From NCBI GenBank assembly GCA_024235635.1, contig JACKMA010000002.1, positions 682,001-746,000 on the forward strand: a stretch of 64,000 nt of DNA. Direction: 5' to 3'. The DNA comes from Zoogloeaceae bacterium. GTDB taxonomy: Bacteria; Pseudomonadota; Gammaproteobacteria; Burkholderiales; Rhodocyclaceae. The notes beneath the pieces are model-generated. The model searched no databases. It was given only the letters and a program-made list of their open reading frames with translations, and had not been told where the DNA came from. Made by a program: the position numbers and the translations under genes. Shown piece by piece: positions 1 through 7,991 of this stretch (positions are counted from its first letter, which is position 1; each line of letters begins with the position of its first letter).

Positions 1-452
1 CAGTAGAAATCGTTGCCACTGCGCTCGACCTCGGCACCCCAGCCATAGATCACGTCCCTGACCGTGATCGGTCCGGCGCCGGACTCGTACAGGGTGTCAT
101 CGATGTCCAATCCACGGGCGACCGACTGGCGCATCACTTCGCCGATGTCGGGCACGCGGATCTCGCAGAAGCCGTCCGGCTTCAACACGTGCAGGAAACC
201 GGCGAGCACGCGACGCACCTCGTGCCGATGATAGTGCTCGAGATTGTGCGCACAATGCACCGCGTCCATCGTCGCGCCGTCGAGGCGTTGGAGTTCCCGT
301 GCATCGCACACGATGTCGGGCTGGCCGGCCGGATCGATGTCCAGCAACAGGTGCTGCCAGCCACTGAAATGGGCCGGCAGCGTGATCTCGTGGCTGTTGC
401 CACCGACATTGAGCACCCGCCGTCGAGCATCGCCGCCTGTCCGTTCCGTCAT
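1..452 (-). CDS. class I SAM-dependent methyltransferase, C-terminus beyond window
   Basis: Reading frame starting at the ATG at 452 and running off the left edge, so about 150 N-terminal residues are visible. It opens with a short V-L-N-V-G-G-N motif, where a Rossmann motif I would be. An LLLDIDP stretch (acidic end of strand beta 2) follows, then an AHNLEHY segment and a VLKPDGFCEIRVPDI segment typical of methyltransferase domain 11 proteins. The substrate cannot be inferred. The gene is divergent from the LysR gene at 641, leaving about 190 bases between them. Third codon positions are strongly G/C, as in the rest of the window. The class is fairly sure; nothing more specific can be said. 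Confidence 0.75.
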   Translation of the reverse strand, partial: MTERTGGDARRRVLNVGGNSHEITLPAHFSGWQHLLLDIDPAGQPDIVCDARELQRLDGATMDAVHCAHNLEHYHRHEVRRVLAGFLHVLKPDGFCEIRVPDIGEVMRQSVARGLDIDDTLYESGAGPITVRDVIYGWGAEVERSGNDFY

Positions 453-640
453 GCAACCGGTCCCCGTTCGAGTTCGTGGCCGCCCAAGACTACCGCAAAT
501 CGGACGCCGGCTGCCCCGCCCGCTCGGGCGCCGGTGGGCGACGTGGCAGGCGCAGCAGGCGAGCTTACGCTGTTGCAGTGCACGTTCCCCCCGGGCGCCT
601 GGCGCACTAAGATCCATGCGCCAGCCTGAGACTTTTTCCC

Positions 641-1525
641 ATGAGGCTCGATCCGGTATCGTTGAAACTGTTCGTCAGCGTCGTCGAAGAAGGCACCATC
701 GCCGCGGCTGCGGCGCGTGAACACATCGCCGCCGCTGCACTGAGCCGCCGCCTGGCCGACCTTGAAGGCGTCCTGCGTACCAGACTGCTCGACCGCACCA
801 ACAAGGGGGTCGAACCGACCGCCGCCGGCATCACGCTGGTCAATCTGGCACGACGCGCCTTGCACGAACTCGACGACATCGCGGTGCAGATGGCCGACTA
901 CGCCAGCGGTGTGCGCGGCCATGTCCGGATGTTCGCCAACATCTCGGCGATCACCCAGTTCCTGCCGGGCGAGATCAAGGGCTTTCGCGAACGCTACCCG
1001 CAGGTGCAGATCCATCTCGAGGAGAAGATCAGTTCGGTGGTCACCCGGTCGGTGGCCGACAACGCTGCCGACCTCGGCATCTACACTGCCGGACCCCACG
1101 CGCCCGAACTCGAAACCTTTCCGTACCACGCCGACCGGCTGGTGCTGATCGCGCCGAAGGACCATCCGCTGGCCGATTGCCGTCGGCTGGCTTTTGCCGA
1201 CACCCTCGACTTCGACTACGTCGGCCTGCACACCGGCAGCGCGATCAACCTGCAGCTGACCAAGGCCGCCAGCGAGATCGACCGAACCGTACGCCTGGCG
1301 ATCCAGGTGACCAGCTACGATGCCTTGTGCGTGATGGTCGGCGCCGGCCTCGGCATCGGTCTCCTGCCCGAGGCCCTCGCCCGCCTGCATGCGCGCATGC
1401 TCGGCATTCGCGCCATTCGTCTTACCGACGCATGGGCCGAGCGCGAACTGCGCATCTGCGTGCGCGCCTTCGATGCATTGCCGGTCGCCGCGAGGCTGCT
1501 GGTTTGCCACCTGCGTCAGGGTTGA
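641..1525 (+). CDS. LysR-family transcriptional regulator
   Basis: 294-residue LysR-type regulator. The N-terminal winged helix-turn-helix covers about residues 1-60, with the usual A-x-x-x-L-S-R-R-L-x-x-L-E arrangement (LSRRLADLE) followed by LLDRTNKGVEPTAAG. The periplasmic-binding-protein-like effector domain runs from about residue 88 to the end and contains the usual GAGLGIGLLPE segment near the C-terminus. It lies directly upstream of, and in the same direction as, the ABC transporter and catabolic genes (1674-8630). It is therefore the obvious candidate to control them, with the pathway substrate or a CoA-free intermediate as effector; that is inference. A perfect inverted repeat lies just after its stop codon. 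Confidence 0.9.
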   Translation: MRLDPVSLKLFVSVVEEGTIAAAAAREHIAAAALSRRLADLEGVLRTRLLDRTNKGVEPTAAGITLVNLARRALHELDDIAVQMADYASGVRGHVRMFANISAITQFLPGEIKGFRERYPQVQIHLEEKISSVVTRSVADNAADLGIYTAGPHAPELETFPYHADRLVLIAPKDHPLADCRRLAFADTLDFDYVGLHTGSAINLQLTKAASEIDRTVRLAIQVTSYDALCVMVGAGLGIGLLPEALARLHARMLGIRAIRLTDAWAERELRICVRAFDALPVAARLLVCHLRQG

Positions 1526-1552
1526 CCGCCTAGACTCTCGGCCATCGTCATG

Positions 1553-1581
1553 GCCTGCCATCGCAATTCGCGATGGCAGGC
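1553..1581. promoter_or_regulatory. perfect 12-bp inverted repeat between LysR gene and ABC operon
   Basis: Two arms of 12 bases (1553-1564 and 1570-1581, left arm GCCTGCCATCGC) are exact reverse complements around a 5-base AATTC loop. It lies 27 bases after the LysR stop and about 93 bases before the ABC start. As RNA it would form a very stable hairpin. There is no immediate run of T, although a short T-run occurs 15 bases later, so it is not a canonical terminator. It may be a processing or attenuation hairpin, or a binding site for the LysR protein. Confidence 0.5.
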
Positions 1582-1673
1582 TCGCAAATCGGTGTTTTTC
1601 CCCGAGCGCCCGTCGAGGCATCCTGTATTCAGAGTTCACATTCAGTGCAGCTCGGATCTGCCAAGGAGGAGAC

Positions 1674-2714
1674 ATGAAACCGATCCATCGCATCTGCAAG
1701 ACCCTCACCGTGCTGGGCGTCGCCCTGTCGGTCGCCGCCGGCTCGACCGCGGCCCTCGCCAATTCGCCGGAGAAGCGCTCCGTCAGCATCGCCGTCGGCG
1801 GCAAATCGTCGTTCTACTACCTGCCGCTGACCATCGCCGAGCGCCTGGGCTACTTCAAGGACGAAGGGCTGGAGGTCGAGGTGGCGGACTTCGCCGGCGG
1901 CTCCAAGGCCTTGCAGGCGGTAGTCGGCGGCAGTGCCGACGTGGTCTCGGGCGCCTTTGAACACATCATCAACATGCAGGCCAAGGGACAGCCGTTCAAG
2001 ACCTTCGTGCTCCAGGGCCGCTCGCCGGACGTCGCGATCGGCATCGCCAAGGCCAAGTTCGACAGCTACAAGTCGCCGGCGGACCTGAAGGGCATGACCG
2101 TGGGCGTCACCGCGCCGGGCTCCAGCACCAACATGATCCTGAATCACTTCCTCGCGATGAACGGGCTCAAGCCGACCGACGTCGCGATCGTCGGCGTCGG
2201 TGCCTCGGCAGGTGCGGTCGCCGCCCTGCGGGCCGGCAAGATCGACGCGATCTCGAATATCGACCCTGCGATCACGATGCTCGAGGCCAGCGGCGATCTG
2301 AAGGTGATCGCCGACGCCCGGACCGCCGCGGGCTCCCAGGCGCTCTTCGGCGGCACCATGCCGGCCGGCTGCCTGTATGCGCCGACCGCCTTCGTCACTG
2401 ACAATCCGCAGACCGTCCAGGCCATGACCAATGCCATCGTGCGCGCCCTCAAGTGGCTGCAGACGGCAACGCCCGAGCAAGTCGCCGATACCGTGCCGAG
2501 CGACTATCTCGTGGGCGACAAGGCCCTCTACATGTCCACCTTCGAAAAGGTGCGCGAGTCCTACTCGCTCGACGGCATGGTGCCGGAAGAAGGTGCGGCC
2601 AACGCGCTGAAGATGGTGACCAGCTTCAACCCGGCCGTCAGCAACGAGTCGATCAAGCTCGCCGACACCTACGACAACCACTTTGCCCAGGCGGCGCAGA
2701 ACGCGGCCAAGTGA
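1674..2714 (+). CDS. NitT/TauT-type ABC transporter substrate-binding protein
   Basis: 346-residue periplasmic binding protein of the NMT1/THI5-like, nitrate/taurine/aliphatic sulfonate class. The ATG at 1674 is preceded by AAGGAGGAG, an ideal ribosome binding site, and gives a clear signal peptide (basic start, hydrophobic core, A-L-A about residue 29). The longer open frame from 1389 lacks these. The mature protein begins with the family pattern SIAVGGKSSFYYLPLTIAE, followed by LGYFKDEGLEVEV and GGSKALQAVVGGSADVVSG. It heads an operon with an ATPase, a permease and four catabolic enzymes, so the ligand is probably the substrate of those enzymes, perhaps a small dicarboxylate. Sulfonate or nitrate cannot be excluded from the binding protein alone. 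Confidence 0.88.
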   Translation: MKPIHRICKTLTVLGVALSVAAGSTAALANSPEKRSVSIAVGGKSSFYYLPLTIAERLGYFKDEGLEVEVADFAGGSKALQAVVGGSADVVSGAFEHIINMQAKGQPFKTFVLQGRSPDVAIGIAKAKFDSYKSPADLKGMTVGVTAPGSSTNMILNHFLAMNGLKPTDVAIVGVGASAGAVAALRAGKIDAISNIDPAITMLEASGDLKVIADARTAAGSQALFGGTMPAGCLYAPTAFVTDNPQTVQAMTNAIVRALKWLQTATPEQVADTVPSDYLVGDKALYMSTFEKVRESYSLDGMVPEEGAANALKMVTSFNPAVSNESIKLADTYDNHFAQAAQNAAK

Positions 2715-2716
2715 TC

Positions 2717-3586
2717 ATGGGAGCGGTCGACATGAACACCCAGACCAGCGCTGCCGCCGTGGCGGTAGCCGGCGTGGCCGCGGCGGTGCCGGGCCTCGCG
2801 CTCGAGAACGTCACCTGCACCTTCCGCGCCGCCGCGGGCAAGGGCGGCTACACCGCGGTCAAGGACGTGAACCTGACCGTCGGCGCGGGCGAATTCGTCT
2901 CCGTGGTCGGTCCCACCGGCTGCGGCAAGTCCACGCTGCTGAACGTCTCGGCCGGCCTGCTCGAACCGTCGAGCGGCACGGTCAAGGTCTTCGGCGAACC
3001 GCTGGTCGGGATGAATCGGCACGCCGGCTACATGTTCCAGGCCGAATCGCTGATGCCTTGGCGCACCGCCCTCGACAACGTCATCGTCGGCCTCGAGTTC
3101 CGCGGCGTGGCGCGCAACGAGGCCGTGGCCCGCGGCCAGGACTGGTTGCAGCGGGTCGGCCTGGGCAGCCACGGCCATCGCTATCCGCACCAGATGTCGG
3201 GCGGCATGCGCAAGCGCGCGGCGCTGGCCCAGACGCTGATCATGGATCCCAAGATCATCCTGATGGACGAACCGTTCTCGGCGCTGGACATCCAGACCCG
3301 CCAGCTGATGGAGAACGAGCTGCTCGACATCTGGTCGGCGGATCGCAAGTCGGTGCTGTTCATCACCCACGACCTGGAGGAAGCCATCTCCCTGTCGGAC
3401 CGGGTGATCGTGCTCTCCGCCGGTCCCGGGACCCATCCAATCGGCGAATTCGCGATCGATCTGCCGCGTCCACGCGACGTCTCCGAGGTCCGTCTGACGC
3501 CCGAGTTCGTGCGTCTGCACGACGAGATCTGGCACACCATGAAAGAGGAGGTTCTGAAGGGCTATGTCCAGAGCCAACAAAAATAG
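2717..3586 (+). CDS. NitT/TauT-type ABC transporter ATP-binding protein
   Basis: 289-residue cytoplasmic ABC ATPase that powers the importer. From the ATG at 2717 (two bases after the binding-protein stop; a second in-frame ATG lies at 2732), Walker A (GPTGCGKST) is near residues 65-73. The Q-loop glutamine is near 108, the signature SGGMRKR near 161, Walker B ILMDEP near 181-186 and the switch histidine in ITHDLEE near 218. All catalytic motifs are intact. The N-terminus carries an unusually Ala/Val-rich stretch before the ABC fold. The last 23 bases overlap the permease gene, indicating translational coupling. Confidence 0.92.
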   Translation: MGAVDMNTQTSAAAVAVAGVAAAVPGLALENVTCTFRAAAGKGGYTAVKDVNLTVGAGEFVSVVGPTGCGKSTLLNVSAGLLEPSSGTVKVFGEPLVGMNRHAGYMFQAESLMPWRTALDNVIVGLEFRGVARNEAVARGQDWLQRVGLGSHGHRYPHQMSGGMRKRAALAQTLIMDPKIILMDEPFSALDIQTRQLMENELLDIWSADRKSVLFITHDLEEAISLSDRVIVLSAGPGTHPIGEFAIDLPRPRDVSEVRLTPEFVRLHDEIWHTMKEEVLKGYVQSQQK

Positions 3587-4370
3587 GCGCGGAATCGCGG
3601 ACCTGCCGTCGGCGGTCCTGCAGATCCCCATCGTCTGCAGTCTGATCGGCCTGTGGTACGGCCTGACCGAAACCGACATCCTGCCCAAGTTCTTCTTCGG
3701 TGAACCCTTCAAGGTCTTCGGCGTGCTGTGGCACTGGTTCACCAGCGGCGAGATCTTCCCCCACCTCGGCGTGACCCTGGTCGAGACCGTGCTGGCCTTC
3801 GTCGTCGGCGCCGTGCTCGGCCTGGTCATCGGCCTATGGCTGGCCCTCAACCCGACCGCGTCGCGACTGGCCGACCCCTACATCAAGGCCGCCAACGCGA
3901 TGCCGCGGGTGGTGCTGGCGCCGATCTTCGCGGTGTGGTTCGGTCTCGGCATCTGGTCGAAGGTCGCCCTCGGCGTGACGCTGGTGTTCTTCATCGTCTT
4001 CTTCAACGTCTACCAGGGCATCCGCGAAGTCAGCCCGGTGCTGCTCGCCAACGCGCGGGTGCTGGGCGCCAATGCGCGCCAGCTGCTGCGCACGGTGTAC
4101 CTGCCGAGCGCCACCAGCTGGGTGTTCTCGAGCCTGCACACCTCGGTCGGCATGGCCTTCGTCGGCGCAGTCGTCGGTGAGTACCTCGGTTCGGCCCGCG
4201 GCGTCGGCTACCTGATCCTGCAGGCCGAAGGGGTGTTCGACATCAACACGGTATTCGCCGGCATGCTGGTGCTGACCGCCTTCGCGCTGGTGCTCGACCA
4301 GGCCGTCGGTGTCGTCGAGAAGCGCCTGCTGGTGTGGCGTCCGACCCACGGCGAGACGGAGAAGCTCTGA
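3564..4370 (+). CDS. NitT/TauT-type ABC transporter permease
   Basis: 268-residue inner-membrane permease of the BPD_transp_1 family with about six hydrophobic segments. The cytoplasmic coupling loop is recognisable as ANARVLGANARQLLRTVYLPS, the position of the EAA motif. One gene is present, so the transporter would use a homodimer, as in SsuC/TauC systems. The ATG at 3564 lies inside the end of the ATPase gene. The next gene, the CoA-transferase, begins two bases after the permease stop. This tight packing shows that transport and metabolism are co-expressed. Confidence 0.92.
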   Translation: MSRANKNRRGIADLPSAVLQIPIVCSLIGLWYGLTETDILPKFFFGEPFKVFGVLWHWFTSGEIFPHLGVTLVETVLAFVVGAVLGLVIGLWLALNPTASRLADPYIKAANAMPRVVLAPIFAVWFGLGIWSKVALGVTLVFFIVFFNVYQGIREVSPVLLANARVLGANARQLLRTVYLPSATSWVFSSLHTSVGMAFVGAVVGEYLGSARGVGYLILQAEGVFDINTVFAGMLVLTAFALVLDQAVGVVEKRLLVWRPTHGETEKL

Positions 4371-4372
4371 TC

Positions 4373-5584
4373 ATGACGCAGACAACTCAACAGAAGGCCG
4401 CGCCGCTGGCCGGCGTCAAGGTGATCGAACTGGGCACGCTGATCGCCGGCCCCTACGCGGCCAGCCTGCTGGCCCAGTTCGGTGCCGAGGTGATCAAGGT
4501 CGAACCGCCCGGTGACGGCGACCCGCTGCGCAAGTGGCGCAAGCTCCATCAGGGCACCTCGCTATGGTGGTACTCGCAGAGCCGCAACAAGAAGTCGGTG
4601 ACGGTCAGCCTGAAGTCGGCGAGGGGCCAGCAGATCGTGCGCGATCTGGTGCGCGACGCCGACATCGTGATCGAGAACTTCCGTCCCGGCTCGCTGGAAT
4701 CCTGGGGGCTGGGCTGGGACGAGCTGTCGAAGGTGAACCCGAAGCTGATCATGGTTCGGGTCTCCGGCTACGGCCAGACCGGACCCTACCGGGACAAGCC
4801 CGGCTTCGCGGCGATCGCCGAATCGATGGGCGGGCTGCGCAACCTGGCGGGCTATCCGGACCGCCCGCCGGTGCGGGTCGGGGTGTCGATCGGCGACACC
4901 CTGGCCTCGCTCTACGGCGTCATCGGTGCGATGCTGGCGATGCACCACCTGAAGGTGAACGGCGGTGAAGGGCAGTACGTCGACGTGGCACTGTACGAAG
5001 CGGTGTTCGGCGTCATGGAGAGCCTGATCCCCGAATTCTCGAGCTTCGGCTTCGTGCGCGAGCGCAGCGGTGCCAGCCTGCCCGGCATCTCGCCCTCGAG
5101 CACCTACCCGTGCCGCGACGGCGGCTACGTCATCATCGCTGGCAACAGCGACAGCATCTTCCGCCGCCTGATGCACGCGATCGATCGCGACGACCTCGGC
5201 GAAGACCCGCGCATGGCGCGCAACGACGGTCGCGTGCAGCACAACCACATGCTCGACGCGGCGATCGGCGAGTGGACCGCCGAGCGGACGCTGGACGAGG
5301 TGCTGTCCGTGCTGGACGCCGCCGCGGTGCCTTGCGGGCGAATCTACACGGCGGCCGACATCCATGCCGATCCGCACTATCGCGCCCGCGACATGATCGA
5401 GAGCCGCGAACTGCCGGACGGTGCACCGATCGACCTGCCGGGCATCGTGCCCAAGCTGTCGGCCACACCGGGCGAGACCCGCTGGCTCGGCCCCGCCCTG
5501 GGCGAACACACCGAGGAAATTCTCGCCGGCATCGGCATATCCGCCGAGGAACTGGCGGGATTGCGTGCCGAAGGCATCGTCTAG
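4373..5584 (+). CDS. class III CoA-transferase (CaiB/BaiF/Frc family)
   Basis: 403-residue family III CoA-transferase. The ATG at 4373 (MTQTTQQ) sits two bases after the permease stop and is preferred to an upstream in-frame start at 4334 inside the permease gene. Family landmarks are VIELGTLIAGPYAASLLAQF at the N-terminus, the KVEPPGDGDP loop, ENFRPG, the GYGQTGPYRDKPGF segment, and GVSIGDTLASLYG, whose aspartate (about residue 175) fits the catalytic Asp that forms the acyl anhydride. Family members move CoA from donors such as succinyl-CoA to carboxylic acids such as oxalate, carnitine, citramalate or malate. The adjacent lyase and hydratase suggest a hydroxy-dicarboxylate acceptor, for example citramalate. 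The acceptor is inference. Confidence 0.9.
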   Translation: MTQTTQQKAAPLAGVKVIELGTLIAGPYAASLLAQFGAEVIKVEPPGDGDPLRKWRKLHQGTSLWWYSQSRNKKSVTVSLKSARGQQIVRDLVRDADIVIENFRPGSLESWGLGWDELSKVNPKLIMVRVSGYGQTGPYRDKPGFAAIAESMGGLRNLAGYPDRPPVRVGVSIGDTLASLYGVIGAMLAMHHLKVNGGEGQYVDVALYEAVFGVMESLIPEFSSFGFVRERSGASLPGISPSSTYPCRDGGYVIIAGNSDSIFRRLMHAIDRDDLGEDPRMARNDGRVQHNHMLDAAIGEWTAERTLDEVLSVLDAAAVPCGRIYTAADIHADPHYRARDMIESRELPDGAPIDLPGIVPKLSATPGETRWLGPALGEHTEEILAGIGISAEELAGLRAEGIV

Positions 5585-5596
5585 GAAACCAACAGC

Positions 5597-6553
5597 ATGA
5601 ATACGAGCAACAGAGCAGCATTGTTCGGCCGCGCTGCGCCGCGGCTCCATATCAACGAAGTCGCGGTCCGCGACGGCTTCCAGAGCGAGGCCCGGTTCGT
5701 CGCCACCGACGACAAGATCCGCCTGGTTAACCGCCTGTCACGCACCGGCCTGGCCAAGATCGAGGTGACTTCCTTCGTCTCGCCGAAAGCGATCCCGAAC
5801 CTGCGCGACGCCGAAGCGGTGATGCGCGGCATCGAGCGCCAGAGCGACGTCACCTACGTTGCGCTGGTCCCCAACGAGCGCGGCAGCGAACGCGCGCTGG
5901 CCTGCGGCGCCGATGAGATCAACCTGGTGATGTCGGTCGGCGAGCGCCACAACCTGGCCAACATGCGCATGACCTGCGAGCAATCGCTCGAGCAGTTCCG
6001 CCGCGTGATGCAGGTGGTGAACGGCAGCGGCATGCGGGTGAACGGGACCGTCGCAACCGCCTTCGGTTGCCCCTTCGACGGCGATCAACCGGTGTTCCGG
6101 GTGCTGTGGGCCGCCGAGCAGTACCTCGAGATGGGCATGGACAGCATCACCCTGGCCGACACCACAGGCATGGCGCACCCGCGCCAGGTGAGCGAGCTCA
6201 GCCGTGCCTTCCTCGACACCTTCCCCGGGGTCGAGATGACGCTGCATTTCCACGACACACGCGGCATGGGGCTGGCCAACGTGCTGGCCGGCGTGGCCGA
6301 GGGCGTGGCCCATTTCGACGCCTCCCTCGGCGGCATCGGTGGCTGCCCGTACGCACCCGGCGCCACCGGCAACATCTGCACCGAAGACCTGGTGCACATG
6401 CTGGCCTCATGCGGCTTCGAGACCGGCGTCGAGCTCGACGCCCTGATCGACGTCGCCCGCGAACTGCCAGGCATCGTCGGCCACCCGGTGCCCGGCCATG
6501 TGCTGCAGGCCGGCAAGCGCACCGAGCTGCACGCCCGGCCGGTCACCGCCTGA
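5597..6553 (+). CDS. HMG-CoA lyase-like hydroxyacyl-CoA lyase (possible citramalyl-CoA lyase)
   Basis: 318-residue member of the HMGL/DRE-TIM metallolyase family. The barrel start has EVAVRDGFQSE, with Arg25 and Asp26 matching the catalytic and metal-binding pair of HMG-CoA lyase. HFHDTRGMGLAN (217-228) supplies the metal-binding histidines. GGCPYAPGATGN (about 248-259) is the HMG-CoA lyase signature with the catalytic loop cysteine at 250. These separate it from isopropylmalate synthases. The expected reaction is retro-Claisen cleavage of a 3-hydroxy-3-methylacyl-CoA to acetyl-CoA plus a keto acid. In this operon, after a CoA-transferase and a hydratase, citramalyl-CoA to acetyl-CoA plus pyruvate fits best; HMG-CoA remains possible. 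A ribosome binding site AGGAAA precedes the ATG. Confidence 0.88.
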   Translation: MNTSNRAALFGRAAPRLHINEVAVRDGFQSEARFVATDDKIRLVNRLSRTGLAKIEVTSFVSPKAIPNLRDAEAVMRGIERQSDVTYVALVPNERGSERALACGADEINLVMSVGERHNLANMRMTCEQSLEQFRRVMQVVNGSGMRVNGTVATAFGCPFDGDQPVFRVLWAAEQYLEMGMDSITLADTTGMAHPRQVSELSRAFLDTFPGVEMTLHFHDTRGMGLANVLAGVAEGVAHFDASLGGIGGCPYAPGATGNICTEDLVHMLASCGFETGVELDALIDVARELPGIVGHPVPGHVLQAGKRTELHARPVTA

Positions 6554-6573
6554 GCCGCCCGAGGAGAGACGAC

Positions 6574-7980
6574 ATGACTGCACGCACGCTCTACGAGAAG
6601 CTGTGGGCGAGCCACCTGGTGCGCGAAGAAGCCGACGGCACCGCCCTGCTCTACATCGACCGCCATCTGGTGAATGAAGTCACCAGCGCGCAGGCCTTCG
6701 AAGGCCTGCGCATCGGCGGACGCAAGCCCTGGCGGATCGACACCGTTCTCGCCACCGCCGATCACAACGTGCCGACCACCGCGGCCCGGGCATCGGGCAT
6801 CGACGACCCGATCTCCCGGCTGCAGGTCGATACGCTCGACGCCAACTGCCGCGAGCTGGGCATTCGCCAGTACGGCATGCTCGATCCGTTGCAAGGCATC
6901 GTGCACGTGATCGGCCCCGAGCTGGGCGCGACCCTGCCGGGCATGACCGTGGTCTGCGGTGACTCCCACACCACCACCCACGGCGCCTTCGCCGCGCTGG
7001 CCTTCGGCATCGGCACCTCGGAAGTCGAGCACGTGCTCGCGTCCCAGTGCCTGCTCACACGCAAGCTGAAGAGTATGCGGATCAATGTCACCGGCCGACT
7101 GCCGACCGGCATCACCGCCAAGGACATCGTGCTCGCGGTGATCGGCCGCATCGGTACCGCCGGCGGCACCGGCTACGCGATCGAATTCGCCGGACCCGCG
7201 ATCCGGGCGCTGTCGATGGAAGGTCGCATGACGGTGTGCAACATGGCGATCGAGGCCGGCGCACGCTGCGGTCTGGTGGCGGTGGACGACACCACCATCC
7301 GCTACCTCGAGGGGCGGCCGTCGGCACCGACGGGCGATGCCTGGGCCCAGGCGGCCGCCTTCTGGCGCACGCTGGCGAGCGACGCCGACGCCCGATTCGA
7401 CCGCGAGGTCACGCTCGATGCCGGCGAAATCGAGCCGCAGGTCACCTGGGGGACCTCGCCCGAGATGGTCACCCGCATCGGCGGGCGGGTCCCGGACCCG
7501 TCGCGTGAGGCCGATCCGGTGCGCCGCGAAGGCATGCGCCGGGCGCTGTCATACATGGGGCTCGCGGCCGACACGCCGATCGCGGAGATCCGTATCGACA
7601 AGGTCTTCATCGGCTCCTGTACCAACGCGCGCATCGAGGACCTGCGTGCAGCGGCCGAAGTCGCACGGGGCCGCCAGGTTGCCGACACGGTGCGCCAGGC
7701 GCTGGTGGTGCCGGGCTCGGGCGCGGTCAAGCGTCAGGCGGAGGCCGAAGGACTCGACCGGATCTTCGTCGCCGCGGGCTTCGAGTGGCGCGAACCGGGC
7801 TGCTCGATGTGCCTCGGCATGAACGACGATCGGCTCGCCGCCGGCGAACGCTGCGCGTCAACTTCGAACCGCAACTTCGAAGGGCGCCAGGGTGCCGGTG
7901 GCCGGACCCACCTGGTCAGCCCGGCGATGGCCGCGGCCGCCGCCATCGCCGGTCACTTCGTCGACGTCCGCCACTTCTGA
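6574..7980 (+). CDS. aconitase-superfamily hydratase large subunit (LeuC-like)
   Basis: 468-residue LeuC-like large subunit with a [4Fe-4S] cluster. The ATG at 6574 has a GAGGAG ribosome binding site. The three cluster cysteines are visible: Cys349 in IGSCTNARIEDL, and Cys410 and Cys413 in GCSMCLGMN. The GDSHTTTHGAFAALAFGIG segment (129-147) is the aconitase-family substrate region. By sequence it would be called 3-isopropylmalate dehydratase. However, no leuA or leuB is nearby, and its neighbours are a CoA-transferase and an HMG-CoA-lyase-like enzyme. A paralogue hydrating another substrate such as citraconate, or a dimethylmaleate-type acid, is therefore more likely than leucine synthesis. 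Substrate assignment is inference. Confidence 0.88.
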   Translation: MTARTLYEKLWASHLVREEADGTALLYIDRHLVNEVTSAQAFEGLRIGGRKPWRIDTVLATADHNVPTTAARASGIDDPISRLQVDTLDANCRELGIRQYGMLDPLQGIVHVIGPELGATLPGMTVVCGDSHTTTHGAFAALAFGIGTSEVEHVLASQCLLTRKLKSMRINVTGRLPTGITAKDIVLAVIGRIGTAGGTGYAIEFAGPAIRALSMEGRMTVCNMAIEAGARCGLVAVDDTTIRYLEGRPSAPTGDAWAQAAAFWRTLASDADARFDREVTLDAGEIEPQVTWGTSPEMVTRIGGRVPDPSREADPVRREGMRRALSYMGLAADTPIAEIRIDKVFIGSCTNARIEDLRAAAEVARGRQVADTVRQALVVPGSGAVKRQAEAEGLDRIFVAAGFEWREPGCSMCLGMNDDRLAAGERCASTSNRNFEGRQGAGGRTHLVSPAMAAAAAIAGHFVDVRHF

Positions 7981-7991
7981 AGGAGCCTCCC

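Noticed and set aside
449..1804. A 451-residue minus-strand frame opposite the LysR gene
   Set aside because: It is the antisense shadow of a clear LysR gene; it is His-, Gly- and Asp-rich with no domain pattern. The only real minus-strand gene nearby is the methyltransferase ending at 452.
1674..4370. Taurine or alkanesulfonate importer
   Set aside because: The family is the same, but no sulfonate-degrading gene (tauD, ssuD) is present; the operon contains CoA-linked dicarboxylate enzymes instead.
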